Shown: positions 1 through 6,273, counted from the stretch's first letter. The stretch is DNA of 17,166 bases from CAYPOY01 sp964412395 (GCA_964412395.1 CAYPOY010000085.1:1-17166), one strand, 5' to 3'. The notes: generated from the sequence alone by a model not told the origin. Made by a program: numbers and translations.

Positions 1-207
1 GTCAACGTGACCATCTGGTTCGGGCTGCTTGCCGTGGAGGAGGTGCTGGCGTTTCTGGATCAGCGGCCGGAGCATGTGGAGGTGATCCTCACCGGTCGCC
101 GCGCCCCCCAGGAACTGATCGAGCGAGCCGACCTGGTGACGGAGATGCGGGAGGTGAAGCACTACTACCAGCAGGGCGTGGTGGCGCGCAAGGGCATTGA
201 GCGATAA
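1..207 (+). CDS. cobO: Corrinoid (cob(I)alamin) adenosyltransferase, C-terminal end only
   Basis: The window opens inside this gene; 68 codons remain before TAA at 205-207. The visible tail contains the family's C-terminal signature: LTGRRAP, then ELIERADLVTEM, then a KHYYQQGV...KGIER ending, very close to the CobA/CobO/BtuR type. That family transfers the adenosyl group of ATP to cob(I)alamin in the cytosol to form adenosylcobalamin. The Walker A part lies upstream of the window and cannot be checked. The ending KGIER is the normal end of the family, so the C-terminus is complete. A new promoter follows 43 nt after the stop, so this gene is not part of the aro operon. No clear terminator is visible directly after it. 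Confidence 0.9.
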   Translation, partial: VNVTIWFGLLAVEEVLAFLDQRPEHVEVILTGRRAPQELIERADLVTEMREVKHYYQQGVVARKGIER

Positions 208-249
208 TGATCGGCTAAGCGCCTATCCGAAAAATGCTCTTCGCCTGAC

Positions 250-278
250 TTGACAAATCGGGCCAGAGCGAGTATTAT
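250..278 (+). promoter_or_regulatory. Sigma70-type promoter of the aro operon
   Basis: TTGACA at 250-255, a 17-nt spacer, and TATTAT at 273-278 make a near-consensus housekeeping promoter. Transcription should start near 285, giving a leader of about 250 nt before the first structural gene at 542. The sequence ACTTGACAAA-Y-CGGG-N7-GAGTAT is shared with the TrmB-gene promoter at 16477-16505. Nothing else in 208-335 looks like a gene. Confidence 0.8.
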
Positions 279-335
279 TGCATTTGCCCCGAGAACTCGA
301 ACTATGTGAGGTTATGCCGATTCTTACCGGACTGA

Positions 336-446
336 ATGATGCAGATGATGCACTGTCAGCATAAAGCCGATTTCGCCTATTCCTGCTACTATTATTTTGC
401 CCCGTCTGCGGGACGGTTGCTTCACGACGGGTGGAGGTCGGTGTAG
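336..446 (+). CDS. Putative Tyr/Phe-rich leader peptide of the aro operon attenuator
   Basis: A 36-codon ORF with ATG at 336 and TAG at 444-446 lies between the operon promoter and a strong intrinsic terminator. Residues 13-21 read FAYSCYYYF: six aromatic codons out of nine, with three consecutive Tyr codons then Phe at 387-398. The downstream operon makes Phe and Tyr, so this matches the logic of attenuator leader peptides such as those known for pheA and trp operons. Alternative in-frame ATGs are at 339, 345 and 348; an in-frame TGA at 333-335 bars a longer ATG form. A good Shine-Dalgarno is not visible, which is the main weakness. The ORF overlaps the RNA stem described at 369-459, so translation and folding must interfere. 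No homologue is claimed. Confidence 0.65.
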   Translation: MMQMMHCQHKADFAYSCYYYFAPSAGRLLHDGWRSV

Positions 447-459
447 GATAGACGAAATC
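369..459 (+). promoter_or_regulatory. Leader RNA stem burying the Tyr/Phe codons, with competing anti-terminator segments
   Basis: Positions 369-386 pair with 443-459: 7 bp (GATTTCG with CGAAATC), one mismatch, 4 bp, a 1-nt bulge, then 5 bp including one G-U. This stem covers the start of the aromatic codon cluster and the leader stop codon. Inside it, CCCGTC (401-406) can pair with GACGGG (426-431), or its last five bases with GACGG (412-416). GCTTCAC (419-425) can pair with the 5' arm of the terminator, GTGGAGC (479-485), with one G-U. CTTCAC (420-425) can instead pair with GTGGAG (431-436), a copy of the terminator's 5' arm. These mutually exclusive pairings are seen by eye; their use as a switch is inference. 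Confidence 0.55.
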
Positions 460-478
460 CCGAGAATGGCACAAGGAC

Positions 479-506
479 GTGGAGCAACCCGCTCCACATT
501 TTTTTT
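479..506 (+). terminator. Rho-independent terminator upstream of the first aro gene (attenuator)
   Basis: A perfect 7-bp stem, GTGGAGC (479-485) with GCTCCAC (491-497), has a 5-nt loop AACCC and is followed by A and eight T (499-506). It sits downstream of the operon promoter and only 35 nt before the first start codon, so it would stop transcription before the genes unless it is bypassed. It is too far from cobO and on the wrong side of the promoter to be simply that gene's terminator. Confidence 0.85.
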
Positions 507-541
507 ACCTGTGGGGGGAGAATGAATGAGGGAGGGTGAAG

Positions 542-1765
542 ATGACCTGTCGTGGCATTCGTGGTGCCACCGGCGTGGATGCCAATGACGCAGATGCCAT
601 CATCACGGCGACACGCGAGTTATTGGAACACATCGTCGCCGCCAACGACTTGCTGGTCGAGGACATGGCTGGCGTGATCTTTACCGCCACGCCCGATCTG
701 GATGCGGCCTACCCGGCGCGCGCCGCCCGCGAGATGGGTTGGGTGCACGTACCACTGCTGTGTATGCAGGAGATGGCCGTCGCAAGCAGTCTACCGCGCT
801 GCGTCCGGGTGCTGGTGTTCTGGAACACCGACCTGCCTCCCGATCAGATCCGGCACGTGTACCTGGGCAGAGCCCGTGTGTTGCGGCCCGATTTAGCAGA
901 GCAAGGGAGGAGGATGACCAGAGTTGCATTTCAAGGCGTTGCAGGGGCCTATTCGGAGCAGGCCGTCCGCCAATTCTTCGGCCCAGAGGTAGAAAGTGTG
1001 CCTTGCAGAACGCTGGCCGACATATTCTTTGCCGTGGAAAGCCACGATGTCAAATATGCGATGCTGCCGGTGGAGAACGCTGTCGCTGGCTCCGTGAACC
1101 AGTCCTATGAATTGCTCATGGAACACGACCTGCGCATCCACGCCGAGGTGATCCTGCGCGTGCGGCATATGCTGCTTGCCTGCTCTGGGACTCAGCTTTC
1201 CGCCCTGAAGCGCGTGCGCTCGCACCCACAGGCGCTGGCTCAATGCCAGCGCTACCTGGTACGCCACGGGCTGGAGCCTGAGCCTGCGTTCGACACGGCT
1301 GGCAGTGCCCGTGACCTGGCGGCCAACCCGGAAGCTGGCATCGGTGTGATCGCCAGCGAATTAGTCGCCGAACTATATGGCCTGGAAATCCTCGACCGGG
1401 ACATCGAGGACTTTCCTTTCAACTACACACGCTTCTTTGTTCTTGCTCTGGAAGGTCCACCCCGCGCACAGCGAAACAAGACGTCTCTCGTCTTCACCAC
1501 CTCTCACCAACCAGGGGCGCTGTATGAGTGCCTGGGAGAGTTTGCCAGGCGGCGCATTAATCTCGCCAAGATCGAGTCGCGCCCGCGCCTCAACCGGCCA
1601 TGGCAATACATTTTTTACCTGGACTTTGAGGGACACTGCCAGGACCCGGAGTGCGAAGCGGCTATCATGGGATTACTGCGGCGCTCCTCGTTCATCAAAT
1701 TGCTGGGCTCCTACCCGGCCGCAACGACACCTGTTCCCGATAACGGAGTTATGGCGTTAGGGTAA
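542..1765 (+). CDS. pheA: AroH-type chorismate mutase fused to prephenate dehydratase (ACT domain)
   Basis: A 407-aa bifunctional enzyme: chorismate to prephenate (N-terminal half), then prephenate to phenylpyruvate. Residues 1-120 match the trimeric AroH chorismate mutase of Bacillus, including R7, R63, CMQEM with C74 and E77, R89, DQIRHVY with Y107, and VLRPDL. Residues about 125-300 are a prephenate dehydratase with the catalytic TRF motif (NYTRFFVL). The last about 80 residues form an ACT domain with GALY and ESRP, the Phe-binding motifs, so feedback inhibition by Phe is expected. ATG 542 is chosen because GGAGG (531-535) is 6 nt upstream; GTG 536 is too close. The two domains meet with almost no linker at an internal ATG (914) preceded by GGGAGGAGG, so a separate dehydratase may also be made. 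Usual P-proteins carry an AroQ-type mutase instead. Confidence 0.93.
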   Translation: MTCRGIRGATGVDANDADAIITATRELLEHIVAANDLLVEDMAGVIFTATPDLDAAYPARAAREMGWVHVPLLCMQEMAVASSLPRCVRVLVFWNTDLPPDQIRHVYLGRARVLRPDLAEQGRRMTRVAFQGVAGAYSEQAVRQFFGPEVESVPCRTLADIFFAVESHDVKYAMLPVENAVAGSVNQSYELLMEHDLRIHAEVILRVRHMLLACSGTQLSALKRVRSHPQALAQCQRYLVRHGLEPEPAFDTAGSARDLAANPEAGIGVIASELVAELYGLEILDRDIEDFPFNYTRFFVLALEGPPRAQRNKTSLVFTTSHQPGALYECLGEFARRRINLAKIESRPRLNRPWQYIFYLDFEGHCQDPECEAAIMGLLRRSSFIKLLGSYPAATTPVPDNGVMALG

Positions 1766-1790
1766 GCTACGCACAGGAGGGGAGATCACA

Positions 1791-2804
1791 ATGATTGTCA
1801 TAATGAAGCAAAGTGCGACCAGTGCTCAGATCGCCAACGTCACCGCCCGCATCGAGCAGTCGGGCTGCCGGGTGCACCTCTCGGAAGGCGAAGAGCGCAC
1901 CATTATCGGCATCATCGGCAATGGACGCCCGCTGGATCGCGAGCAACTCGAACGGATGGATGGTGTGGAGCGCACAGTGCCCATTCTGCGGCCATTCAAA
2001 CTCGCCAGCCGCGATTTTCACCCCCAGGACACCGTTGTCACGATCAACGGGGTGACGATCGGGGGCAAACAGTTGGTCGTGATGGCAGGCCCGTGCGCCG
2101 TCGAGAGTCATGACCAACTGCTGGAAACCGCGCGCGCCGTGAAGGAGGCAGGGGCCTGCGTGCTGCGTGGCGGGGCTTTCAAACCGCGCACTTCCCCCTA
2201 CAGTTTCCAGGGCTTGGGCGAGGAAGGGCTGCGGCTCCTGGCCGCAGTGCGCGAGGAGACAGGGCTTCCAGTCGTCACCGAAGTGATGGATCCCCATAAG
2301 GTGCCGCTGGTCACCACCTACGCCGACATCCTCCAGGTCGGCGCACGGAATATGCAGAACTACACCTTGTTGCACGCCATCGGCGAGGCGCAGCGACCGG
2401 TGCTGCTCAAGCGCGGGATGATGTCCACTATCGAGGAGTTGCTGATGGCGGCCGAGTACATCCTCTCGCACGGCAACGACCGTGTCATCCTGTGTGAGCG
2501 TGGTATCCGCACGTTTGAACCCTACACTCGCAACACACTCGACATCAGCGCTGTGCCGTTGCTCAAACAACTCAGCCACTTGCCGGTCATCGTGGACCCC
2601 AGCCACGGAACGGGCAAGTGGAGACTGGTGGAGCCGGTCTCGCGGGCGGCCGTGGCCGCTGGAGCAGATGGGCTGATCATCGAGGTTCATCCTCATCCAG
2701 AAGAGGCCCTCTCGGATGGCGCGCAGTCCCTCAAACCGGCCCGTTTCGCCGCGCTGATGCGGAGCCTGCGACCCGTGGCCGAAGCGGTCGGGAGGACGCT
2801 GTGA
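1791..2804 (+). CDS. aroF: 3-deoxy-D-arabino-heptulosonate 7-phosphate synthase, type I-beta
   Basis: First enzyme of the shikimate pathway: PEP plus erythrose 4-phosphate to DAHP, cytosolic. The 337-aa protein is colinear with the Thermotoga maritima enzyme: an N-terminal ferredoxin-like (ACT-like) regulatory domain (1-70) ending GxERTIIGIIG...LRPFKLASR, then the TIM barrel. The expected metal ligands fall at C102 (AGPCAVE), H272 (DPSHG), E298 and D309. KPRTSPYSFQGLG and GARNMQNY are intact substrate motifs. In the T. maritima type, the N-terminal domain mediates Tyr/Phe feedback inhibition; the same is inferred here. AGGAGG (1775-1780) precedes ATG 1791 by 10 nt, and the gene starts 25 nt after the mutase-dehydratase. 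Its stop overlaps the next start. Confidence 0.95.
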   Translation: MIVIMKQSATSAQIANVTARIEQSGCRVHLSEGEERTIIGIIGNGRPLDREQLERMDGVERTVPILRPFKLASRDFHPQDTVVTINGVTIGGKQLVVMAGPCAVESHDQLLETARAVKEAGACVLRGGAFKPRTSPYSFQGLGEEGLRLLAAVREETGLPVVTEVMDPHKVPLVTTYADILQVGARNMQNYTLLHAIGEAQRPVLLKRGMMSTIEELLMAAEYILSHGNDRVILCERGIRTFEPYTRNTLDISAVPLLKQLSHLPVIVDPSHGTGKWRLVEPVSRAAVAAGADGLIIEVHPHPEEALSDGAQSLKPARFAALMRSLRPVAEAVGRTL

Positions 2805-3661
2805 AGAAGTTGACCGACGCGCAAGTCGCTATCGTCGGGCTGGGGTTGATGGGCGGCTCGCTGGCTGGCGCGCTGCGTGGCCAATGCCGGGCTGTCGTCG
2901 GCGTGGCGCGACGGGCAGAGACGGTTGAGACGGCGCTGGCACGTGGCTTGGTTGACCGGGGTACCACCGATCTGGCGAGCGGCGTGCGCCAGGCAGACGC
3001 GGTCGTCCTGGCAACGCCGGTGCGCGTCATCCTGCGCCTGCTGGCCGAGATTGGGCCGCTCGTGCCTGGAGGGTGCCTGCTGATGGACCTGGGCAGCACC
3101 AAGGCGCAAATCGTCGCGGAGATGGCACGACTCCCTGGCCACGTACAGCCCCTTGGCGGACACCCGATGTGCGGCAAGGAAGTCTCGGGGATCACGGCAG
3201 CAGACCCAACGCTTTATCGGGGTCATACTTTCATCCTCACCCCGTTGCCCCGCACCGCGGAGGCGGCGCTGGCGCTGGGCCGTGCGTTGGTCGAGGCCGT
3301 TGGCGCGCACCCGCTGACCTTCGACCTGGAGCGCCACGACCAGTTGGTGGCGACGATCAGCCACCTGCCCTACCTGTTGGCCTGCGCACTCGTCGGCACG
3401 GCAGAGATAACGGCGTCCACCGACCCAGTGGTGTGGGAGATCGCAGCCAGTGGCTTTCGCGATACGTCGCGCCTGGCCGCCAGCGACGTGACGATGATGC
3501 TTGACATCCTGCTGACCAACCGGGAGGCGGTGCTGGGAGCGCTGGGTACTTGCGGAGCGCAATTGCGCGACCTGGCCCGCCTTGTAGAATCCGGTGACGA
3601 AGAAGGCTTGTGGGCTGTGCTGACCGCCGCCCGCGAGACCTGGAGGGGGTTGTTCACGTGA
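2801..3661 (+). CDS. tyrA: Prephenate (or arogenate) dehydrogenase
   Basis: NAD(P)-dependent oxidative decarboxylation of prephenate to 4-hydroxyphenylpyruvate, the Tyr branch. The 286-aa protein has a Rossmann motif GLGLMGGS at about residues 13-20, then HPMCGKEVSG, the catalytic-His motif SHLPYLLA, and FRDTSRLA, which contributes the substrate-binding Arg in this family. There is no C-terminal ACT domain and no fused mutase. The start is GTG 2801, which overlaps the upstream TGA as GTGA and has GGAGG (2791-2795) 5 nt upstream. The reading frame is open further upstream but that part only shadows aroF. Whether it prefers prephenate or arogenate cannot be read from the sequence. Confidence 0.92.
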   Translation: MKKLTDAQVAIVGLGLMGGSLAGALRGQCRAVVGVARRAETVETALARGLVDRGTTDLASGVRQADAVVLATPVRVILRLLAEIGPLVPGGCLLMDLGSTKAQIVAEMARLPGHVQPLGGHPMCGKEVSGITAADPTLYRGHTFILTPLPRTAEAALALGRALVEAVGAHPLTFDLERHDQLVATISHLPYLLACALVGTAEITASTDPVVWEIAASGFRDTSRLAASDVTMMLDILLTNREAVLGALGTCGAQLRDLARLVESGDEEGLWAVLTAARETWRGLFT

Positions 3662-5070
3662 GCCGGTTGACCGTGCATTCAGGCGCACTACTGCGCGGGC
3701 GCGTGCGTGTGCCGGGCGATAAATCCATCTCCCACCGGGCGCTATTGCTCGGGGCCCTGGCCGACGGGGTCAGCCAGATCCGCGGCTTCCTTTCCTGCGG
3801 CGACTGCCTGGCGACCCTAACTTGCCTCCGGGCGCTGGGTGTTGAGGCGACCCCCATCCCCGGCCACCCGCCTGCCCCCTCCATTGGCCACCCATCTGCC
3901 CCCCCCGTTGGCCACCCACCTGCCCCCCCCGTTGGGGGGGGTGAGGGGGGGGAGGGGAGTCTCACCACATTAGTTATCCACGGGCGTGGGCTGCGAGCGC
4001 CCGCCGCGCCGCTGAACTGCGCCCGCTCCGGCACGACGATGCGCCTCCTGGCGGGCATCTTGGCGGGCCAACCGTTCGCGAGCACGCTCACCGGCCATCC
4101 GCAGTTGCTCCGCCGCCCGATGCGCCGCGTCGTCGAGCCGCTCCGCCGGATGGGCGCCGAGATCGAGGACACCAGCAGCCACGCCCCCCTCACAATTCGT
4201 GGGCGGCGGTTGCATGGTTATGACCACACCCTGGTCGTCGCCAGCGCCCAGGTCAAGAGCGCGCTGCTGCTGGCCGGCCTGTACGCCGACGGCCCTACCA
4301 CCGTCCGCCAGCCTGGCCCTGCCCGCGACCATACCGAGCGCATGCTCGCCGCGATGGGAGCCGACATCGAAACGACCGGCCTGACCGTCATCCTGCACCC
4401 TTCCTCATCACTCTCCCCCTTCTCGCTCACCATCGCCGGGGACATTTCGTCGGCGGCCTTCCCGCTGATCACGGCGGCGCTGGTGCCCGGCTCGGAGGTC
4501 ACCGTCGAAGGCGTGGGTGTCAACTCCACCCGCACAGGCCTGCTGGACGTGCTGCGGGCAATGGGGGCCGAAATCGCGTTGGATAACGAGCGCGAGCAGG
4601 GGAACGAGCCGGTGGCCGACGTGACGGTGCGGGCGTCGGACCTCGTGGGCGTGGAGATCGGAGGCGACACGGTGGTGCGGATGATTGACGAGTTCCCGGT
4701 GCTGGCGGTCGCCGCGACGCAAGGCTCTGGCATTACCGTCGTGCGCGACGCGGCCGAACTGCGCGTCAAAGAGACCGACCGCATCGCCGCTGTCATCGCT
4801 GAACTGCGGGCGCTGGGCGCGCGCATTGACCCGCTCCCCGATGGGTTTATAATAGAGGGGCCGACCCCGCTGCACGGCGCGGTGGTGGACAGCCACGGCG
4901 ACCACCGGCTGGCGATGGCCCTGGCCGTGGCTGGTTTGATCGCGGAAGGGGAGGTTGTGATCGAGAATGCGGACTGTATTGACGATTCCTTCCCTGGCTT
5001 TGTCGCGTTGATGTGCGGGCTAGGAGCGGCAGTGTTTAACCACAGAGATACGGGAAACCGTGTTGCGTGA
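3658..5070 (+). CDS. aroA: 5-enolpyruvylshikimate-3-phosphate synthase with repeat-derived insert
   Basis: Joins PEP to shikimate 3-phosphate. The 470-aa protein shows PGDKSISHRALLL with K22/S23/R27, the PEP-site loop RSGTTMRLLAG, QVKSALLLAGL, the catalytic Asp in RMIDEFPVLAVAA, KETDRI and DSHGDHRLAMAL, so it looks catalytically intact. Start GTG 3658 overlaps the tyrA stop (GTGA), with GGAGGGGG 8 nt upstream. It is about 40 aa longer than usual: residues 69-92 are three tandem 8-residue GHPxAPxx units followed by a Gly/Glu-rich stretch, placed in the loop after LRALGVEA. The last about 11 residues (FNHRDTGNRVA) run into an intergenic repeat that supplies the stop codon. The glyphosate class is not assigned; the PEP loop reads CARSGTT instead of the usual GNSGTT or GNAGTA. 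Confidence 0.94.
   Translation: MSRLTVHSGALLRGRVRVPGDKSISHRALLLGALADGVSQIRGFLSCGDCLATLTCLRALGVEATPIPGHPPAPSIGHPSAPPVGHPPAPPVGGGEGGEGSLTTLVIHGRGLRAPAAPLNCARSGTTMRLLAGILAGQPFASTLTGHPQLLRRPMRRVVEPLRRMGAEIEDTSSHAPLTIRGRRLHGYDHTLVVASAQVKSALLLAGLYADGPTTVRQPGPARDHTERMLAAMGADIETTGLTVILHPSSSLSPFSLTIAGDISSAAFPLITAALVPGSEVTVEGVGVNSTRTGLLDVLRAMGAEIALDNEREQGNEPVADVTVRASDLVGVEIGGDTVVRMIDEFPVLAVAATQGSGITVVRDAAELRVKETDRIAAVIAELRALGARIDPLPDGFIIEGPTPLHGAVVDSHGDHRLAMALAVAGLIAEGEVVIENADCIDDSFPGFVALMCGLGAAVFNHRDTGNRVA
3862..3933 (+). repeat. Three tandem 24-bp units inside aroA, followed by a G-rich inverted tract
   Basis: Units at 3862-3885, 3886-3909 and 3910-3933 all begin GGCCACCC and end in TT; units 2 and 3 differ at one base. 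The C-rich ends (eight C at 3923-3930) face a G-rich tract at 3934-3959, so the block can fold. Unit length is a multiple of three and the frame stays open through it. Confidence 0.85.
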
Positions 5071-5106
5071 TGCGTGAAACGTGATGCGTGATGGTCACGT
5101 TTCACG
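5069..5106 (+). repeat. Interspersed repeat with 12-bp hairpin, aroA-aroE gap
   Basis: CGTGAAACGTGA (5073-5084) is the exact inverse complement of TCACGTTTCACG (5095-5106) with a 10-nt loop. The 25 bases at 5069-5093 recur exactly at 14558-14582. The aroA stop codon (5068-5070) lies at its edge. There is no T-run after the hairpin, so it is not called a terminator. Confidence 0.8.
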
Positions 5107-5142
5107 TTTCACGCCAGTCAGGTAACGAGCCTGGGTACAGTG

Positions 5143-6126
5143 ATGACACTTCCCCCGATTGATGGATGCACACAACTAGTTGGGCTAATCGGCTGGCCGG
5201 TGGAGCACAGCCTCTCGCCAGTGATGCACAACGCCGCCTTCGACGCCTTGGGGCTGAACTGGCGCTACGTCCCGCTGCCGGTACCGCCAGGGCAGGTCGA
5301 AGCCGCCATGCGCGGGCTGGTCGCGCTGGGCTTCCGTGGCGCGAACGTGACCGTGCCGCACAAGCAGGCGGCGATGCCCGTGCTCAATACTATTGGCCCC
5401 AGCGCACGGGCACTCGGCGCAGTCAACACGCTCATCGTCGGCCGGCGCGCGGACGGGACGCCGGTCATCGGCGGTTACAACACCGACGACAAAGGCTTCG
5501 TCGGCGCGCTGCGGCAGGGCGGGTTTGAACCGGAGGAAGGGGGAGACGTCGTCGTCGTGGGTGCGGGTGGCGCGGCACGGGCGGTGGTCTTCGGCTTGCT
5601 GTGGTCGGGCATTGGGAAGATCGTGGTGCTCAACCGGACTCTGGAGCGAGGCCGGGCGCTCGTCTCAGACCTGGGACCCCTCCCCCAACCCCTCCCCGAA
5701 GCGGGGAGGGGAGACTCCCCCTTCCCTCGTAGGGAAGGGGGCCGGGGGGTTAGGTTATGCGCCCTGCCCCTCACACCGGAGACGCTGGTAGAGTCCGCCC
5801 GCGCTGCTGACCTCCTGGTCAACGCAACGACCGTCGGGATGTGGCCCCACGTGAACGGCTCCATCTGGCCCGGAGGCGTGCCCATCCCAGCCCACCTGAC
5901 CGTGTTCGACCTGGTCTACAACCCGCTGGAGACGCGCCTCCTGCGGCAGGCGCGGGGTTCGGGCGCACGCGCCATAGACGGGCTGGGGATGCTCGTGCGG
6001 CAGGGAACGCTGGCATTCGAGATGTGGACCGGGGAGGAAGCTCCAATCGAGGTGATGCGTGCGGCCTGCGAGAGTATGCTCAAGGAAAGGAAGGATAGTT
6101 CACAGAGCAAGAGGCTCGTGTTCTGA
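5143..6126 (+). CDS. aroE: Shikimate 5-dehydrogenase with repeat-derived insert
   Basis: NADPH-dependent reduction of 3-dehydroshikimate to shikimate. Of 327 residues, the N-terminal substrate domain has GWPVEHSLSPVMHNAAF, the catalytic Lys in NVTVPHK, and AVNTL...GYNTDDKGF with the catalytic Asp. The nucleotide domain has VVVGAGGAARAVV and NRT. ATNVGM-type and C-terminal motifs (NATTVGMWP, DLVYNPLETRLL, DGLGMLVRQG) are present. About 26 residues starting near 179 (PLPQPLPEAGRGD and onward to GGRGVR) are not family sequence: they translate a double-hairpin repeat that sits in the loop after the first Rossmann strands. ATG 5143 or GTG 5140 could start; no strong ribosome site is visible. It lies 72 nt after aroA, separated by a repeat. 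Confidence 0.93.
   Translation: MTLPPIDGCTQLVGLIGWPVEHSLSPVMHNAAFDALGLNWRYVPLPVPPGQVEAAMRGLVALGFRGANVTVPHKQAAMPVLNTIGPSARALGAVNTLIVGRRADGTPVIGGYNTDDKGFVGALRQGGFEPEEGGDVVVVGAGGAARAVVFGLLWSGIGKIVVLNRTLERGRALVSDLGPLPQPLPEAGRGDSPFPRREGGRGVRLCALPLTPETLVESARAADLLVNATTVGMWPHVNGSIWPGGVPIPAHLTVFDLVYNPLETRLLRQARGSGARAIDGLGMLVRQGTLAFEMWTGEEAPIEVMRAACESMLKERKDSSQSKRLVF
5676..5753 (+). repeat. Double-hairpin GC-rich repeat inserted in aroE
   Basis: Two adjacent perfect inverted repeats: CCCCTCCCCG (5689-5698) with CGGGGAGGGG (5702-5711), and CCCCCTTCCCT (5717-5727) with AGGGAAGGGGG (5731-5741), each with a 3-nt loop. The whole is 78 bp, a multiple of three, and carries no stop codon in the aroE frame. 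Related elements occur at 12344-12392 and 14850-14893. Confidence 0.88.
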
Positions 6127-6148
6127 AAGATACAGTTCAGCCGCGTCA

Positions 6149-6164
6149 AGCACAGTGATGTGCT
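6149..6164 (+). repeat. Short palindrome in the aroE-aroC gap
   Basis: AGCACA-GTGA-TGTGCT is a perfect 6-bp inverted repeat in the 147-nt gap 6127-6273, the longest untranslated gap inside the operon. It has no proper T-run. I see no convincing internal promoter in this gap. It could be a processing site, an operator or chance. Confidence 0.4.
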
Positions 6165-6273
6165 GGCAGTTTCTTTGCTCCTAGATTGCCTGGCTTGATT
6201 GTGAAATCCCGGACATTTACGAGGAAAGGTCTTCTATGTACTGTTCACGGATGAGTGTGCTAGTGAGGCGAAC

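Noticed and set aside
208..249. Cobalamin riboswitch or terminator after cobO
   Set aside because: No B12-box-like conserved elements and no stem followed by T residues could be seen in this short stretch.
418..445. GGGTGGAGGTCGG resembling a T-box antiterminator core
   Set aside because: The T-box consensus (GGGTGGNACCGCG type) is not matched after GGGTGG, and no stem I/specifier loop layout was found; the Tyr/Phe leader ORF explains the region better.
223..474. 83-codon open frame on the - strand over the leader
   Set aside because: It overlaps the promoter, leader ORF and pairing elements, has low-complexity Ser/Arg-rich sequence and no recognisable motif or ribosome site.
522..588. Mini ORFs starting at ATG 522 (5 codons) and ATG 526 (20 codons, two Trp)
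   Set aside because: The first has a ribosome site too close and ends before the real start; the second overlaps the mutase start in another frame and has no cluster of control codons.
1767..2696. Long - strand frame opposite aroF (309 codons)
   Set aside because: A high-GC shadow of a clearly identified gene; no motif. The same applies to similar long antisense frames opposite tyrA and aroKB.
3862..3933. Tandem repeats in aroA as a CRISPR array
   Set aside because: Units are directly adjacent without spacers and are in frame within a conserved enzyme.
5073..5106. Hairpin after aroA as a terminator
   Set aside because: There is no T-run, and aroE follows in the same orientation as part of the pathway; treated as a dispersed repeat.
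6127..6273. Internal promoter before aroC
   Set aside because: TTGATT at 6195-6200 has no acceptable -10 at 16-18 nt; other candidates are weaker.
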